64,000 nt of DNA from Streptomyces phaeolivaceus (GCF_009184865.1 NZ_CP045096.1:8184001-8248000), one strand, 5' to 3'; positions 23,835 to 33,112 are shown, numbered from the stretch's first letter. The notes: generated by a model from the letters alone, not told the origin. Numbers and translations: made by a program.

Positions 23835-24857
23835 TCAAGGGGCAGTCGCAGTGGACCCTCTCGGAACCAGCAAGGGCGTAGCCGCCGGATGAGAACCCCC
23901 ACCCCCACCGATCACCTCGAACAACGTCCGCGCCACATCCGCCCCGAACCCATGCACGTCATGACTCATCGCGGAAAGCGTCGGCCGCGTCAGCCGACAC
24001 AGCTGCGAATCGTCCCAGGCCAGCAACGACACATCCTCCGGCACCCGCACCCCCATCTCCGCCGCCACCGACAACCCCGCCACCGCCATGATGTCGTTGT
24101 CGTACACGATCGCGGTCGGCCGATCGTCCTCCGGCGCGGTCAACAGCGACCGCGTCGCCCGCGCCCCCGCCTCCCCCGAGAAGTCGGTCGCCACCTGCCA
24201 GACCCGGACCAGCTTCAGCGAACCGGCCGCCCTCTCGAACGCCTCCGTACGAAGGGCCGAGTGCCCCAACGACGCCGCGCCCCCCACCCGCGCGATCCGC
24301 CGATGCCCCAGCGCCACCAGATACCGCACCGCCTCCGTCACGGCGGTCGTGTCGTCCGTCCACACGGAGGTGAGCCCCCCGGTCAGCGACGGATGTCCGA
24401 CGGCCACCACCGGCATGCCCAGCCGCCCCACCGCCGCCACTCTCGGATCATCCGCGCGGAAATCGACGAGGATCGACCCGCTGACCTGCCGCCCCCGCCA
24501 CCACGCGTCCTGCAGCCCCACCTCCTCCTCCAGATTCCGCACCAGCCGCAGCAGCAGCGAACAGGACCGCTCGGTGAGCACGCCCTCCACCCCGGAGATG
24601 AACTCCATGTAGAACGGCTCGCGCCCCAGCAGCTTCGCCGGCCGGCAGATGGCCAGCCCCACGACGTCCACCCGCTGACTCGACAGCGACCGCGCCGCCA
24701 GATTCGGCGCCCACCCCAACTCCCGTGCCGCCGCGAAGATCCGGTCCCTTGTGGCGTCGGACAGCCCCGGCTTCCGGTTGAACGCGAGCGACACCGCCCC
24801 CTTGGACACCCCCGCCCGCGCGGCGACGTCCTTGATGGTCACGCGGGGGGTCGTCAT
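23835..24857 (-). CDS. LacI-family transcriptional regulator
   Basis: 340 residues from an ATG at 24857 that overlaps the beta-mannosidase stop (ATGA). The N-terminal helix-turn-helix is typical (TIKDVAARAGVSKGAVSLAFN), followed by the hinge and a periplasmic-binding-protein-like sugar domain with VWTDDTTAVTEAVRYLVALGHRRIARV. It probably represses its own operon and the divergent transporter in the absence of a mannoside. Being second in the operon and translationally coupled, its level should follow the enzyme's, which implies autoregulation. Confidence 0.93.
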   Translation of the reverse strand: MTTPRVTIKDVAARAGVSKGAVSLAFNRKPGLSDATRDRIFAAARELGWAPNLAARSLSSQRVDVVGLAICRPAKLLGREPFYMEFISGVEGVLTERSCSLLLRLVRNLEEEVGLQDAWWRGRQVSGSILVDFRADDPRVAAVGRLGMPVVAVGHPSLTGGLTSVWTDDTTAVTEAVRYLVALGHRRIARVGGAASLGHSALRTEAFERAAGSLKLVRVWQVATDFSGEAGARATRSLLTAPEDDRPTAIVYDNDIMAVAGLSVAAEMGVRVPEDVSLLAWDDSQLCRLTRPTLSAMSHDVHGFGADVARTLFEVIGGGGGSHPAATPLLVPRGSTATAP

Positions 24858-27307
24858 CGGCCGGGCTCCAGGCAGTACAGCGCCGACCGGGCGGCATCCG
24901 GGTCGGGCGTCCCCCACCCGCTGACACCGATGGTCACCCGCTCCCCGGGAAGCAGCGTGACGAGCCCCCGGTCCGCCCGCGCCTCCGGGTCCAGCCGGTC
25001 CGCCTGGAGGAGCAGATCCCGTACGAGGGTGTGGGCCGTCACCGTGACCGCGCCCGGAGCGACGGTCACGTCGAACTCCGGCCGGGGATAAGGGATTTCA
25101 CGGTCAGGACTCGGAAAGTACAGGGCCCGCGGCCCACCCGCACCCGCACCCGCACCCGCACCCGCCCTCACGCTCGCGTCCGTGTCCGGGTCCGCGTCCG
25201 GGTCCGCGTCCGCGACGAGGAACTCCTTGGGCCCGCCCGGCTCCAGCTCCCTCGGCACGTCCACCCGTGCCACCGCCCGTCCCGCGACGGCGAACTCCAC
25301 CCCCGTCTCCCCGATCACCGCCCCGTCGACGGACATCCGCCGCAGCCGCACGACCCCCGCCCACTCGTCGGCCGCCTGATTCACCACCGCCAACACCGGC
25401 CCCGCCCCCCGCACTTGCAGCGTCAGCAACCGGTCCGCGTACAGCCGCCGCAGCTCGTGATAGAGCGGCTTCTCTCTCCCGTCCCCGTCGATCGCGGCCC
25501 AAGAGGTCACCGGCCAGCAGTCGTTGAGCTGCCACACGATCGTGCCCGCGCACACCGGCCAGTGCGACCGCCAGTGCTCGATCCCGGCGGCGATCGCGCG
25601 CGCCTGGTTGACCTGCGTCAGATAGTGCCAGCGGGCGAAGTCCCCTTCCGGCAGGGCGAAATGCCGCGCGAGCCCCCGCTCCAGCTTCCCGTTCCCGTCC
25701 GCCGCCTTCTGGCGATGCAGCATGCCGGGCGAGTCGGCGGCGAGTTCCTCACCCGGCAGCGCCCGCCGCAGGGTCGCGTACGCGGGCGGCGCCTGCCATC
25801 CGAACTCGGCCACGAAACGTGGCACGTTCGTCCGGTACTCCGCGTAGTCCTCACGGTTCCACACCTCCCAGGAGTGGTGCGTACCGTGCGCGGGATCGTT
25901 CGGATGCCGCTCCCACGACCCCGACCAGGGGCTGCCCGCCGTGTACGGCCTTGTCGGGTCCAACTCCGCGACCACACGCGGCAGCAGCCCCAGGTAGTAC
26001 CCCTCGCCCCACGACTCCCCGGCAAGCCGCTCCTCCCAGCCCCAGTCCCGGAACCCCCACAGGTTCTCGTTGTTGCCGTTCCACAGCACCAGCGAGGGAT
26101 GCGGCATCAGCCGTACGACGTTCTCCCGGGCCTCGGCCTCCACCTCGCCCCGCAGCGGCTGTTCCTCCGGATAGGCCGCGCACGCGAACGGGAAGTCCTG
26201 CCAGACCAGCAGCCCCGACTCGTCGCAGAGGTCGTAGAAGTCCTCGCTCTCGTAGATCCCGCCGCCCCAGATCCGTACGAGGTCGACACCGGCCCCGGCC
26301 GCCTGGCGCAGCCGCTCCCGGTAGCGCTCGCGGGTGACGCGGGAGGGGAACACGTCGTCCGGGATCCAGTTCACCCCGCGCGCGAACAGCCGCTCGCCGT
26401 TGACGACGAGGGTGAACCCGGTTCCGTGCTCATCGGTGCTCCGGTCCAGCTCCACGGTCCGGAACCCGACCCGCCGCCGCCACACATCGAGCGCGGACCC
26501 CTCGCCGTGCAACGTCAACTCGACCTCGTACAAGGGCTGTTCGCCATATCCGCGCGGCCACCACAACTCCACGCCCGGCACCTCCAGCCGGATGACCCCG
26601 CCGGTCCCCTCGACCTCGGCGACCGCGCTGACGCCGCCCACCCGGGCCTCCAGCCGCAACCCCGCCTCGACGGCCGCCCGTTCCACGTCGACGAGCAGTT
26701 CCACGCGCCCGGTCGTGCCCTCCACCGTGACCAGTGGCCGTACCCGCGCGATCCGGGCCGTGGACCATCTCTCCAGCCGAACGGGCCGCCAGATCCCGGC
26801 GGTCACGAGTGTCGGCCCCCAGTCCCAGCCGAACGAGCAGGCCATCTTCCTGATGAACTGAAAGGGTTCGGGATAGGCGTTCGGCCGGTCGCCGAGCCGC
26901 TGACGCACCGCCTCCGCCTCGGCGTACGCGGAGGCGAACCGCACGGAGAGCCGCCCGCTCGTCCCGGTGATGTCGAAGCGGTACGAGCGGTGCATGTTCC
27001 GCACGGAGCCGAGGACCCGGCCGTCGAGCCGAATCTCGGCGGCGGTGTCCAGCCCGTCGAAGACCAGATCGACCTGATCATGCCCACCGCCGGCAGAGAC
27101 GCCGGTCGTACCCGGCAGCTCCACCTCGTACGTCCACTCGCGGCGCCCGACCCACGCCACCTCGGTCTCGTTCCGCCCGATAAAGGGGTCCGGGATCAGC
27201 CCCGCGGCCAGCAGATCGGTGTGTACGCACCCGGGCACCTCGGCGGGAAGGGAATCTCCCTCATGTCGCAGGATCCAGCCCTCGGTGAGTGGTGTGGCCT
27301 CCAGCAT
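24854..27307 (-). CDS. GH2 beta-mannosidase
   Basis: 817 residues; AGGAG lies ten bases before the ATG at 27307. The glycoside hydrolase 2 layout is complete: an N-terminal sugar-binding domain, Ig-like domain and TIM barrel. The acid/base Glu is in WNGNNEN (about E414) and the nucleophile in VAEFGWQ (about E501). NWIPDDVFPSR and the WELNDCWP-like WQLNDCWP segment are typical of beta-mannosidases. No signal peptide is seen, so it should act on imported manno-oligosaccharides. An unusual insert of DADPD and GAGAG repeats (about residues 700-725) comes from simple-sequence DNA at 25131-25215. Confidence 0.93.
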   Translation of the reverse strand: MLEATPLTEGWILRHEGDSLPAEVPGCVHTDLLAAGLIPDPFIGRNETEVAWVGRREWTYEVELPGTTGVSAGGGHDQVDLVFDGLDTAAEIRLDGRVLGSVRNMHRSYRFDITGTSGRLSVRFASAYAEAEAVRQRLGDRPNAYPEPFQFIRKMACSFGWDWGPTLVTAGIWRPVRLERWSTARIARVRPLVTVEGTTGRVELLVDVERAAVEAGLRLEARVGGVSAVAEVEGTGGVIRLEVPGVELWWPRGYGEQPLYEVELTLHGEGSALDVWRRRVGFRTVELDRSTDEHGTGFTLVVNGERLFARGVNWIPDDVFPSRVTRERYRERLRQAAGAGVDLVRIWGGGIYESEDFYDLCDESGLLVWQDFPFACAAYPEEQPLRGEVEAEARENVVRLMPHPSLVLWNGNNENLWGFRDWGWEERLAGESWGEGYYLGLLPRVVAELDPTRPYTAGSPWSGSWERHPNDPAHGTHHSWEVWNREDYAEYRTNVPRFVAEFGWQAPPAYATLRRALPGEELAADSPGMLHRQKAADGNGKLERGLARHFALPEGDFARWHYLTQVNQARAIAAGIEHWRSHWPVCAGTIVWQLNDCWPVTSWAAIDGDGREKPLYHELRRLYADRLLTLQVRGAGPVLAVVNQAADEWAGVVRLRRMSVDGAVIGETGVEFAVAGRAVARVDVPRELEPGGPKEFLVADADPDADPDTDASVRAGAGAGAGAGGPRALYFPSPDREIPYPRPEFDVTVAPGAVTVTAHTLVRDLLLQADRLDPEARADRGLVTLLPGERVTIGVSGWGTPDPDAARSALYCLEPGR

Positions 27308-27492
27308 GTGCGCACTCCTAAACCGGTCCAGTCCATTTCATCGACACTCTCGCGAAATCTTTCGACAGCCTTGGCGAAATAGCGACTTTACCGGTTCAGT
27401 AACTGCCTGCCAGAGTGCCGAACCAGCCATCTGTCTCTCCCTCCTCCCCCCATCCCACCCGTGCTCGTCCGTCCCGAACGGAGCTGGTGCAC
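27308..27492. promoter_or_regulatory. Divergent control region with twin ACCGGT operators
   Basis: Two 14-base sites share CT-N2-ACCGGT-N-CAG: CTAAACCGGTCCAG (27318-27331) and CTTTACCGGTTCAG (27386-27399). They are 68 bases apart, one next to the beta-mannosidase start and one nearer the transporter. A CGAAA-TC-TTTCG palindrome sits between them (about 27353-27364). A central CG is typical of LacI operators, so these are probable targets of the LacI protein encoded nearby. Confidence 0.65.
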
Positions 27493-28818
27493 ATGAACCA
27501 CCGGAAGACGCTCAAGACGCTCACCGGAACGGCGCTGGCGGCCGTACTCCTCGCCTCCGGCTGCACCGGCGGCGGAGGCAGTTCGAAAGGCGCCGACGCC
27601 GAGGCGGCCGACGACCCGTCACAGGTCTCCGGAACCATCACGGTGCTCACCCACCGGACGGACATCGTGCAGGACGGCACGATGAAGAAATACGCCGAGG
27701 ATTTCAACAGGACCTATCCGAAGGTGAAGGTCGAATTCGACGCGATCACCGACTACGAGGCCGAAGTGAAGATCCGTATGAACACGGAGAACTACGGCGA
27801 CGTCCTCATGATCCCGGCCGTCATCCAGAAGAACGACTACCCCAAGTTCTTCGCCTCGCTGGGCACCCAGAAGGAACTGAGCGAGAAGTACCGCTTCACC
27901 GGATTCACCGCCGTCGACGGCAAGGTCTACGGCCAGAGCCCGATGGGCGCGACCCCCGGTTTCCTCTACAACAAACGGATCTGGGCCGAGGCCGGCGTCA
28001 CCGACTGGCCCACCACCCCGGCGGAGTTCCTCACCGCGCTGAAGGCCATCAAGGCCAAGACCGACGCCGTCCCGTACTACACCAACTTCGCCGCCCAGTG
28101 GCCGCTGACCCAGTGGACGTACGTCAACGGCTCGGTCAGCTGCGACACCGAGGCCACCACCGCGCTCGCCGAGGGCAACCCCTGGGGCGCTGACGGTGAA
28201 CTGCGTGTGGGCGACCGGCTGTTGTACGACATCGTCGACCAGGGCCTGATCGAGAAGGACCCGGCGACCACGAACTGGGAGAACTCCAAACCCCAGTTGG
28301 CCAAGGGCGAGATCGCGACGGCGTGGCTGGGCAGCTGGGCGATCATCCAGTTCCGGCAGGCGGCCGAGAAGGCCGGCGCCGACCCCGACGACATCGGATT
28401 CATGCCGTTCCCCGCCCGAGTCGACGGCAAGGCCTGCGCGACCGCCAACCCCGACTACAACCAGGCCGTCAGCATCCACTCCGAGCACAAGGCGGCGGCC
28501 CGCGCCTGGGTCGACTGGTTCACCGAGAAGTCGGGCTACGCGGCGGACAACCTGTCCATCTCGACGCTGAAGGACGCCCCGCTGCCCGAGGTGCTCAAGC
28601 CGTACGAGGAGCAGGGCGTCGAACTCATCGAGCTGGACGACACCGCCGGCGGCACGGTCAAGAACATCGACAGCGCCTCCGAGGTCGGCATCTTCGGCCC
28701 CGCCTACCGTCAGGAACTGGTCGACATCGCCCGGGGCGCCAAGGACGGCGACATCGACGACTTCCTCGACGACCTGGGCAAGCGCTGGACCGAGGCAGAG
28801 AAGACCGTGGGGTCCTGA
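27493..28818 (+). CDS. Sugar ABC transporter solute-binding lipoprotein
   Basis: 441 residues from the ATG at 27493 (GGAG ten bases upstream). The N-terminus is a lipoprotein signal (KTLTGTALAAVLLASGC) with the lipidated Cys at about residue 24. The rest has the family-1 binding-protein fold. It should capture an oligosaccharide, probably a mannoside given the divergent beta-mannosidase and its LacI regulator. Two permease genes follow with 1- and 4-base overlaps. Confidence 0.93.
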   Translation: MNHRKTLKTLTGTALAAVLLASGCTGGGGSSKGADAEAADDPSQVSGTITVLTHRTDIVQDGTMKKYAEDFNRTYPKVKVEFDAITDYEAEVKIRMNTENYGDVLMIPAVIQKNDYPKFFASLGTQKELSEKYRFTGFTAVDGKVYGQSPMGATPGFLYNKRIWAEAGVTDWPTTPAEFLTALKAIKAKTDAVPYYTNFAAQWPLTQWTYVNGSVSCDTEATTALAEGNPWGADGELRVGDRLLYDIVDQGLIEKDPATTNWENSKPQLAKGEIATAWLGSWAIIQFRQAAEKAGADPDDIGFMPFPARVDGKACATANPDYNQAVSIHSEHKAAARAWVDWFTEKSGYAADNLSISTLKDAPLPEVLKPYEEQGVELIELDDTAGGTVKNIDSASEVGIFGPAYRQELVDIARGAKDGDIDDFLDDLGKRWTEAEKTVGS

Positions 28819-29693
28819 TGCGCCGGGCGCGCCTGTGGCGCACGCTCACCCCCTGGCTCTTCCTGGCCGCCCCGCTGACGCTGCTGATCGTGTTCACCTA
28901 CGCGCCGGTCGCCAACATGCTGGCGTACAGCTTCACCGACTGGGACGGCGTCAGCCCCGAACTGACCTACACCGGTCCCGACAACTACGTCGAGATCTTC
29001 ACCCGCCCCGAGCTGTTCCAGGTCTTCTTCGTCAGCGGCTACTACCTGGCCGCCTCGGCCGTACAGATCGGGCTCGCCCTCTACTTCGCGACGATCCTCA
29101 GCTTCAACGTCCGCTTCCGGAACCTCTTCAAGGGCATCCTGTTCTTCCCGTACCTGATCAACGGCGTCGCGATCGGTTTCGTCTTCCTGTACTTCTTCCA
29201 GGACGGCGGCACCCTCGACTCGGTCCTCGCCCTCTTCGGCCACGAGTCCGACCGCACCTGGCTGGGCTCGCCGACCTCCGCCAACATCTCCCTCGCGAGC
29301 GTCTCCGTCTGGCGCTACACGGGCCTGAACTTCGTGCTCTTCCTCGGCGCGATCCAGTCGATCCCGGGGGAGTTGTACGAGGCCGCCGAACTCGACGGCG
29401 CGAACCGCTGGCACCAGTTCCGGTTCATCATCGCGCCCGGCATCCGCCCGGTGCTGAGCCTGAGCGTGATCCTCTCGATCTCCGGTTCCCTCTCGGTCTT
29501 CGAGATCCCGTACATCATGACCGGCGGCGCCACCGGCACCGAGACCTTCGTGATCCAGACCGTCAAGCTCGCCTTCCAGTTCAACAAGACGGGCCTCGCG
29601 TCGGCCGCCGCGGTCGTCCTGCTGCTGATCATCCTGGCGGTGACATGGCTGCAACGCCGACTGGTCCCCGACGACAGGGTGGACCTCGTATGA
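28818..29693 (+). CDS. Sugar ABC transporter permease 1
   Basis: 291 residues. The start ATG shares one base with the binding-protein stop (TGATG). It has six predicted membrane segments and the cytoplasmic EAA loop LYEAAELDGANRWHQFRFI, which contacts the ATPase. It is the MalF/UgpA-like subunit of the mannoside transporter. No ATPase is encoded nearby, so a shared MsiK-type ATPase probably drives it. Confidence 0.94.
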   Translation: MRRARLWRTLTPWLFLAAPLTLLIVFTYAPVANMLAYSFTDWDGVSPELTYTGPDNYVEIFTRPELFQVFFVSGYYLAASAVQIGLALYFATILSFNVRFRNLFKGILFFPYLINGVAIGFVFLYFFQDGGTLDSVLALFGHESDRTWLGSPTSANISLASVSVWRYTGLNFVLFLGAIQSIPGELYEAAELDGANRWHQFRFIIAPGIRPVLSLSVILSISGSLSVFEIPYIMTGGATGTETFVIQTVKLAFQFNKTGLASAAAVVLLLIILAVTWLQRRLVPDDRVDLV

Positions 29694-30556
29694 CGACACC
29701 GGCGACCACGACGACCGCGACTCCCGTGCTGCGGAGGCGAGTCGCCCGCACGCTCACGTACCTGTCCTTGGTCGGCGCGTCGGCCGTGGTTCTGCTGCCC
29801 CTCCTCGTGGTCGTCCTGACCTCGCTCAAGACCGAGCGGCAGATGGCCGACGACAGCGGCGCCCTCACGCTCCCCGACAGCTTCCTGAACCTCGGGAACT
29901 ACGCCACGGCCTTCCGCGACGGCGAGATGCTCACCGCCTTCGGCAACACGGCCTTCATCCTCTTCTTCGCCATCACCGGAACGGTCCTCATCGGCTCGAT
30001 GGCGGCCTACGCGATCGACCGTTTCGCGTTCCGTTTCCGGAAACCGGTCGTCGCCCTCTTCCTGGTCGCCACCCTCGTCCCCGGCGTCACCACCCAGGTC
30101 GCGACCTTCCAGATCGTCGACAGCCTCGGCATGTTCGACACCCTCTGGGCCCCGATCGCTCTCTACATGGGCACCGATATCGTCTCGATCTACATCTTCC
30201 TGCAGTTCATGCGCTCGATCCCGGTCTCCCTGGACGAGTCCGCCCGCCTGGACGGCGCCAACGCCTTCACGATCTACCGAAAGGTCATCTTCCCGCTCCT
30301 GAAACCCGCGATCGCCACGGTCGTCATCGTCAAGGGGATCACCGTCTACAACGACTTCTACATCCCCTTCCTCTACCTGCCCTCCGACGACCGAGGCGTC
30401 ATCTCGACCTCCCTCTTCCGCTTCAAGGGCCCCTTCGGCGCCCACTGGGAAACGATCTCGGCAGGAGCGATCCTGGTCGTCCTCCCGACCCTGATCGCCT
30501 TCCTGCTCCTCCAGAGATTCATCTACAACGGCTTCACGAGGGGAGCGACGAAGTAG
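29690..30556 (+). CDS. Sugar ABC transporter permease 2
   Basis: 288 residues, with an ATGA overlap with permease 1. MalG/UgpE-like, with six membrane segments and the EAA loop LDESARLDGANAFTIYRKVI. It is the last gene of the transporter operon; an intergenic repeat lies between it and the convergent rnd gene. Confidence 0.94.
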   Translation: MTTPATTTTATPVLRRRVARTLTYLSLVGASAVVLLPLLVVVLTSLKTERQMADDSGALTLPDSFLNLGNYATAFRDGEMLTAFGNTAFILFFAITGTVLIGSMAAYAIDRFAFRFRKPVVALFLVATLVPGVTTQVATFQIVDSLGMFDTLWAPIALYMGTDIVSIYIFLQFMRSIPVSLDESARLDGANAFTIYRKVIFPLLKPAIATVVIVKGITVYNDFYIPFLYLPSDDRGVISTSLFRFKGPFGAHWETISAGAILVVLPTLIAFLLLQRFIYNGFTRGATK

Positions 30557-30594
30557 GGGGGTCCGGAACAACTGCCGGGCACCACAGGCCTTTT

Positions 30595-30680
30595 GGGGCG
30601 CGGGGCTGTTTCAATATGCGGCTCCGCCGCGTGGGCGCGACCAGCCACGACGAACCCGCACCCGCCAACGCACAGAACCC
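30595..30680 (+). repeat. Streptomyces intergenic repeat, long form (copy b)
   Basis: It runs GGGGCGCGGGGCTG, an A/T patch (TTTCAATATG), a GCGGC-TCC-GCCGC hairpin, GCGCGACCAGCCACGACG, and ends at CACAGAACCC. It is nearly identical to the reverse complement of copy c. It lies between the convergent permease 2 and rnd genes and may act as a terminator for both. Confidence 0.88.
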
Positions 30681-30689
30681 CTACGACGA

Positions 30690-31991
30690 CTAGGCACCCT
30701 TCACCTTCGCCACCGCCCCCATCGCCCCCACCAACACCGGCGTCACCAACTCCACCTGCCAAGCCCGAGCCCCATACCCCGCCAACGCCGCAGAGATCGA
30801 CTCGGCGTCAGCCGTGACCGGCGGCTCCCAGCACAACCGCCGCACCGTATCGGGGGTGATCAGGTTCTCCTGAGGCATCGCGAGCTGCTCGGCCAGCGCG
30901 GACACCCCCGCCCGCGCCGCCGACAACCGCGCCGCCGCGGCCGGATCCTTGTCGGCCCACGCCTTCGGCGGCGGCGGCCCCGTCACCGGCTGCCCATGCG
31001 CCGGCAGCGCCGAGTCCGGCAGGGCCCTGGCCCGGTCCACCGCCGCCTGCCACTGCTCCAGCTGCCGCCGCCCCATCCGATGCCCGAACCCGTTCAGCGC
31101 GGCCAGCGCGTGCGCGTTGACCGGCAGCGCCAAGGACGCCTCCACGATCGCCGCGTCGCTCAGCACCTTGCCCGGCGACACGTCCCGCCGCTGGGCGATT
31201 CGGTCCCGGGCCTCCCACATCTCCCGTACGACGGCCATCTGCCGACGGCGCCGCACCTTGTGCATCCCGGACGTACGCCGCCACGGGTCCTTGCGCGGTT
31301 CGGCGGGCGGCGCGGTCGCGATCGCGTCGAACTCCTGCCGCGCCCACTCCAGCTTCCCCTGCCGGTCCAGCTCCTTCTCCAGGGCGTCCCGCAGGTCCAC
31401 GAGGAGCTCCACGTCGAGCGCCGCGTACCGCAGCCAGGGCTCGGGCAGCGGGCGGGTGGACCAGTCGACCGCGGAGTGGCCCTTCTCCAGGACGTAGCCG
31501 AGGACGCCCTCCACCATCGCGCCGAGGCCGACCCGGGGGAATCCGGCGAGGCGCCCGGCCAGTTCGGTGTCGAAGATCCGTGTCGGCACCATGTCTATCT
31601 CGCGCAGACAGGGCAGATCCTGGGTGGCCGCGTGGAGGACCCACTCGACGCCGGAGAGCGCCTCACCGAGGCCGGAGAGGTCGGGGCAGGCGACGGGGTC
31701 GATGAGCGCGGTGCCCGCGCCCTCGCGGCGCAGCTGCACCAGATAGGCGCGCTGACCGTAGCGGTAACCGGACGCGCGTTCGGCGTCCACGGCGACGGGG
31801 CCGGAGCCGGCGGCGAACGCGGCGATCACCTCGGCGAGCGAGGACTCGTCGGCGATCACGGCCGGAATGCCGTCCCGTGGCTCCAGCAAAGGGATCGGCG
31901 CCCCCGCTTCAGAAGATCCGCCGTCGTCCGGAGGGGCGCCTCCGGTGGTTCGCAGGGTCCTGTCTGCTGCGGTCTCTTGGGCGTCGGTCAC
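30690..31991 (-). CDS. rnd: Ribonuclease D-like 3'-5' exonuclease with HRDC domain
   Basis: 433 residues from a GTG at 31991. The N-terminal DEDDy exonuclease core has VAVDAERASG (D-x-E), the second Asp in ATQDLPCL, and YAALDVELL with Tyr and the last Asp. A C-terminal HRDC-like helical domain follows from about residue 225. It trims structured RNA 3' ends, such as tRNA precursors. A 38-bp near-palindrome lies 25-62 bases upstream of the start. No strong ribosome site is visible. Confidence 0.92.
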   Translation of the reverse strand: MTDAQETAADRTLRTTGGAPPDDGGSSEAGAPIPLLEPRDGIPAVIADESSLAEVIAAFAAGSGPVAVDAERASGYRYGQRAYLVQLRREGAGTALIDPVACPDLSGLGEALSGVEWVLHAATQDLPCLREIDMVPTRIFDTELAGRLAGFPRVGLGAMVEGVLGYVLEKGHSAVDWSTRPLPEPWLRYAALDVELLVDLRDALEKELDRQGKLEWARQEFDAIATAPPAEPRKDPWRRTSGMHKVRRRRQMAVVREMWEARDRIAQRRDVSPGKVLSDAAIVEASLALPVNAHALAALNGFGHRMGRRQLEQWQAAVDRARALPDSALPAHGQPVTGPPPPKAWADKDPAAAARLSAARAGVSALAEQLAMPQENLITPDTVRRLCWEPPVTADAESISAALAGYGARAWQVELVTPVLVGAMGAVAKVKGA

Positions 31992-32015
31992 CTGTCAAGG
32001 GTATCCGTGTATGGA

Positions 32016-32053
32016 CATGGCCCGCCGACGGAACGTTCCGGCGACGGGCCATG
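32016..32053. promoter_or_regulatory. 38-bp near-perfect palindrome upstream of rnd
   Basis: CATGGCCCG at one end pairs with CGGGCCATG at the other, and the centre CGGAACGTTCCG is a perfect palindrome; only two of the 19 symmetric pairs mismatch. It has no loop, which suits a protein-binding operator better than a terminator. Confidence 0.7.
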
Positions 32054-32111
32054 CAGGGGCGTAAACCAGTCATGTGTCACACGTGTCAGTGAATGTTCCC
32101 GGCGAAACGGG

Positions 32112-32145
32112 AGGGGCCGGATATCAGCGAACGATCCCGGCCCCT
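32112..32145 (-). terminator. Terminator of the response regulator gene
   Basis: AGGGGCCGG (32112-32120) pairs with CCGGCCCCT (32137-32145) across a 16-base loop, beginning about 22 bases after the response regulator stop. Confidence 0.65.
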
Positions 32146-32167
32146 TCCTGTCGTGGTGCCCTCGGTG

Positions 32168-32827
32168 TCAGTGGATGATCCCGGTGCGCAGGGCCACCGC
32201 CACCATTCCGGCGCGGTCGCCGGTGCCGAGCTTGCGCGCGATTCGGGCCAAGTGGCTCTTGACCGTGAGCGCGGACAGGCCCATGGAGACGCCGATCGCC
32301 TTGTTCGACTGCCCCTCCGCCACCAGGCGCAGCACCTCGACCTCGCGGCCCGACAGCTCCCGGTAGCCGCCCGGGTGGCTCGGGGCTCCCGGGGGGCGGC
32401 GGTGCATACGGGCGGCGGAGCCGATGGGGGCGGCACCCGGACGGGTGGGCAGTCCGATGTTGGTACGGGTGCCGGTGACGACGTATCCCTTCACACCGCC
32501 CGCGAGGGCGTTGCGTACGGCGCCGATGTCGTCGGCGGCGGAGAGGGCGAGGCCGTTGGGCCACCCCGCCGCGCGGGTCTCGGAGAGGAGGGTCAGGCCG
32601 GAACCGTCCGGCAGGTGAACGTCCGCGACACAGATGTCACGGGGGTTGCCGACGCGGGGACGGGCCTCGGCGATGGACGAGGCCTCGATGACATCGCGGA
32701 CCCCGAGGGCCCACAGGTGCCGGGTGACGGTGGACCGGACCCGGGGGTCGGCCACCACCACCATCGCGGTCGGCTTGTTCGGACGGTAGGCGACCAGGCT
32801 TGCGGGCTGCTCGAGGAGAACGGACAC
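32168..32827 (-). CDS. Orphan NarL/LuxR-type response regulator
   Basis: 219 residues from an ATG at 32827. The receiver domain keeps the phosphorylatable Asp (VADVHLPDGSG) and the Lys in VKGYV, but the acidic pair near the N-terminus is reduced to VVVADPRV. A ~35-residue Gly/Pro/Arg linker leads to a LuxR helix-turn-helix (LSGREVEVLRLVAEGQSNKAI). No sensor kinase gene is adjacent. The gene is monocistronic, with a terminator after it and a long structured leader before it. The target genes cannot be read from sequence. Confidence 0.9.
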   Translation of the reverse strand: MSVLLEQPASLVAYRPNKPTAMVVVADPRVRSTVTRHLWALGVRDVIEASSIAEARPRVGNPRDICVADVHLPDGSGLTLLSETRAAGWPNGLALSAADDIGAVRNALAGGVKGYVVTGTRTNIGLPTRPGAAPIGSAARMHRRPPGAPSHPGGYRELSGREVEVLRLVAEGQSNKAIGVSMGLSALTVKSHLARIARKLGTGDRAGMVAVALRTGIIH

Positions 32828-33112
32828 CAGGCCTCCTGGGTGCGGGACGGGGGCGGGTTCGCCGAGCTCGTGGGGTCGAAGCCGGGACGAACCGTGCTTT
32901 CAAGGTCACAGAGGTCTTCGGCACCAAACCTCTGCTCCTTTAGAGAATGATCACGATTTAGTGAGTAACAATCCGTGCAATTCGGACACGTCTTCGATCA
33001 TTCGAAGATCGAACGGTGTCGCTTCACGTCGATACGAGGCCGAAAGTGGCCGTATCGACAAAGTGATGGTTTCGGCCGGTGTGATGGTCGGTGCGGTCGC
33101 CCGCACGCGAAA
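32828..33112. promoter_or_regulatory. Long AT-richer leader/promoter of the response regulator
   Basis: This 285-base non-coding stretch has several inverted repeats: AGAGGT/ACCTCT near 32907-32930, CGATC/GATCG around 32995-33011, and TCGATACG(A)GGCC (33029-33041) against GGCCGTATCGA (33048-33058). The AT-rich part around 32940-32975 is the likely promoter. The regulator's transcript could carry a folded leader. No gene was seen. Confidence 0.5.
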
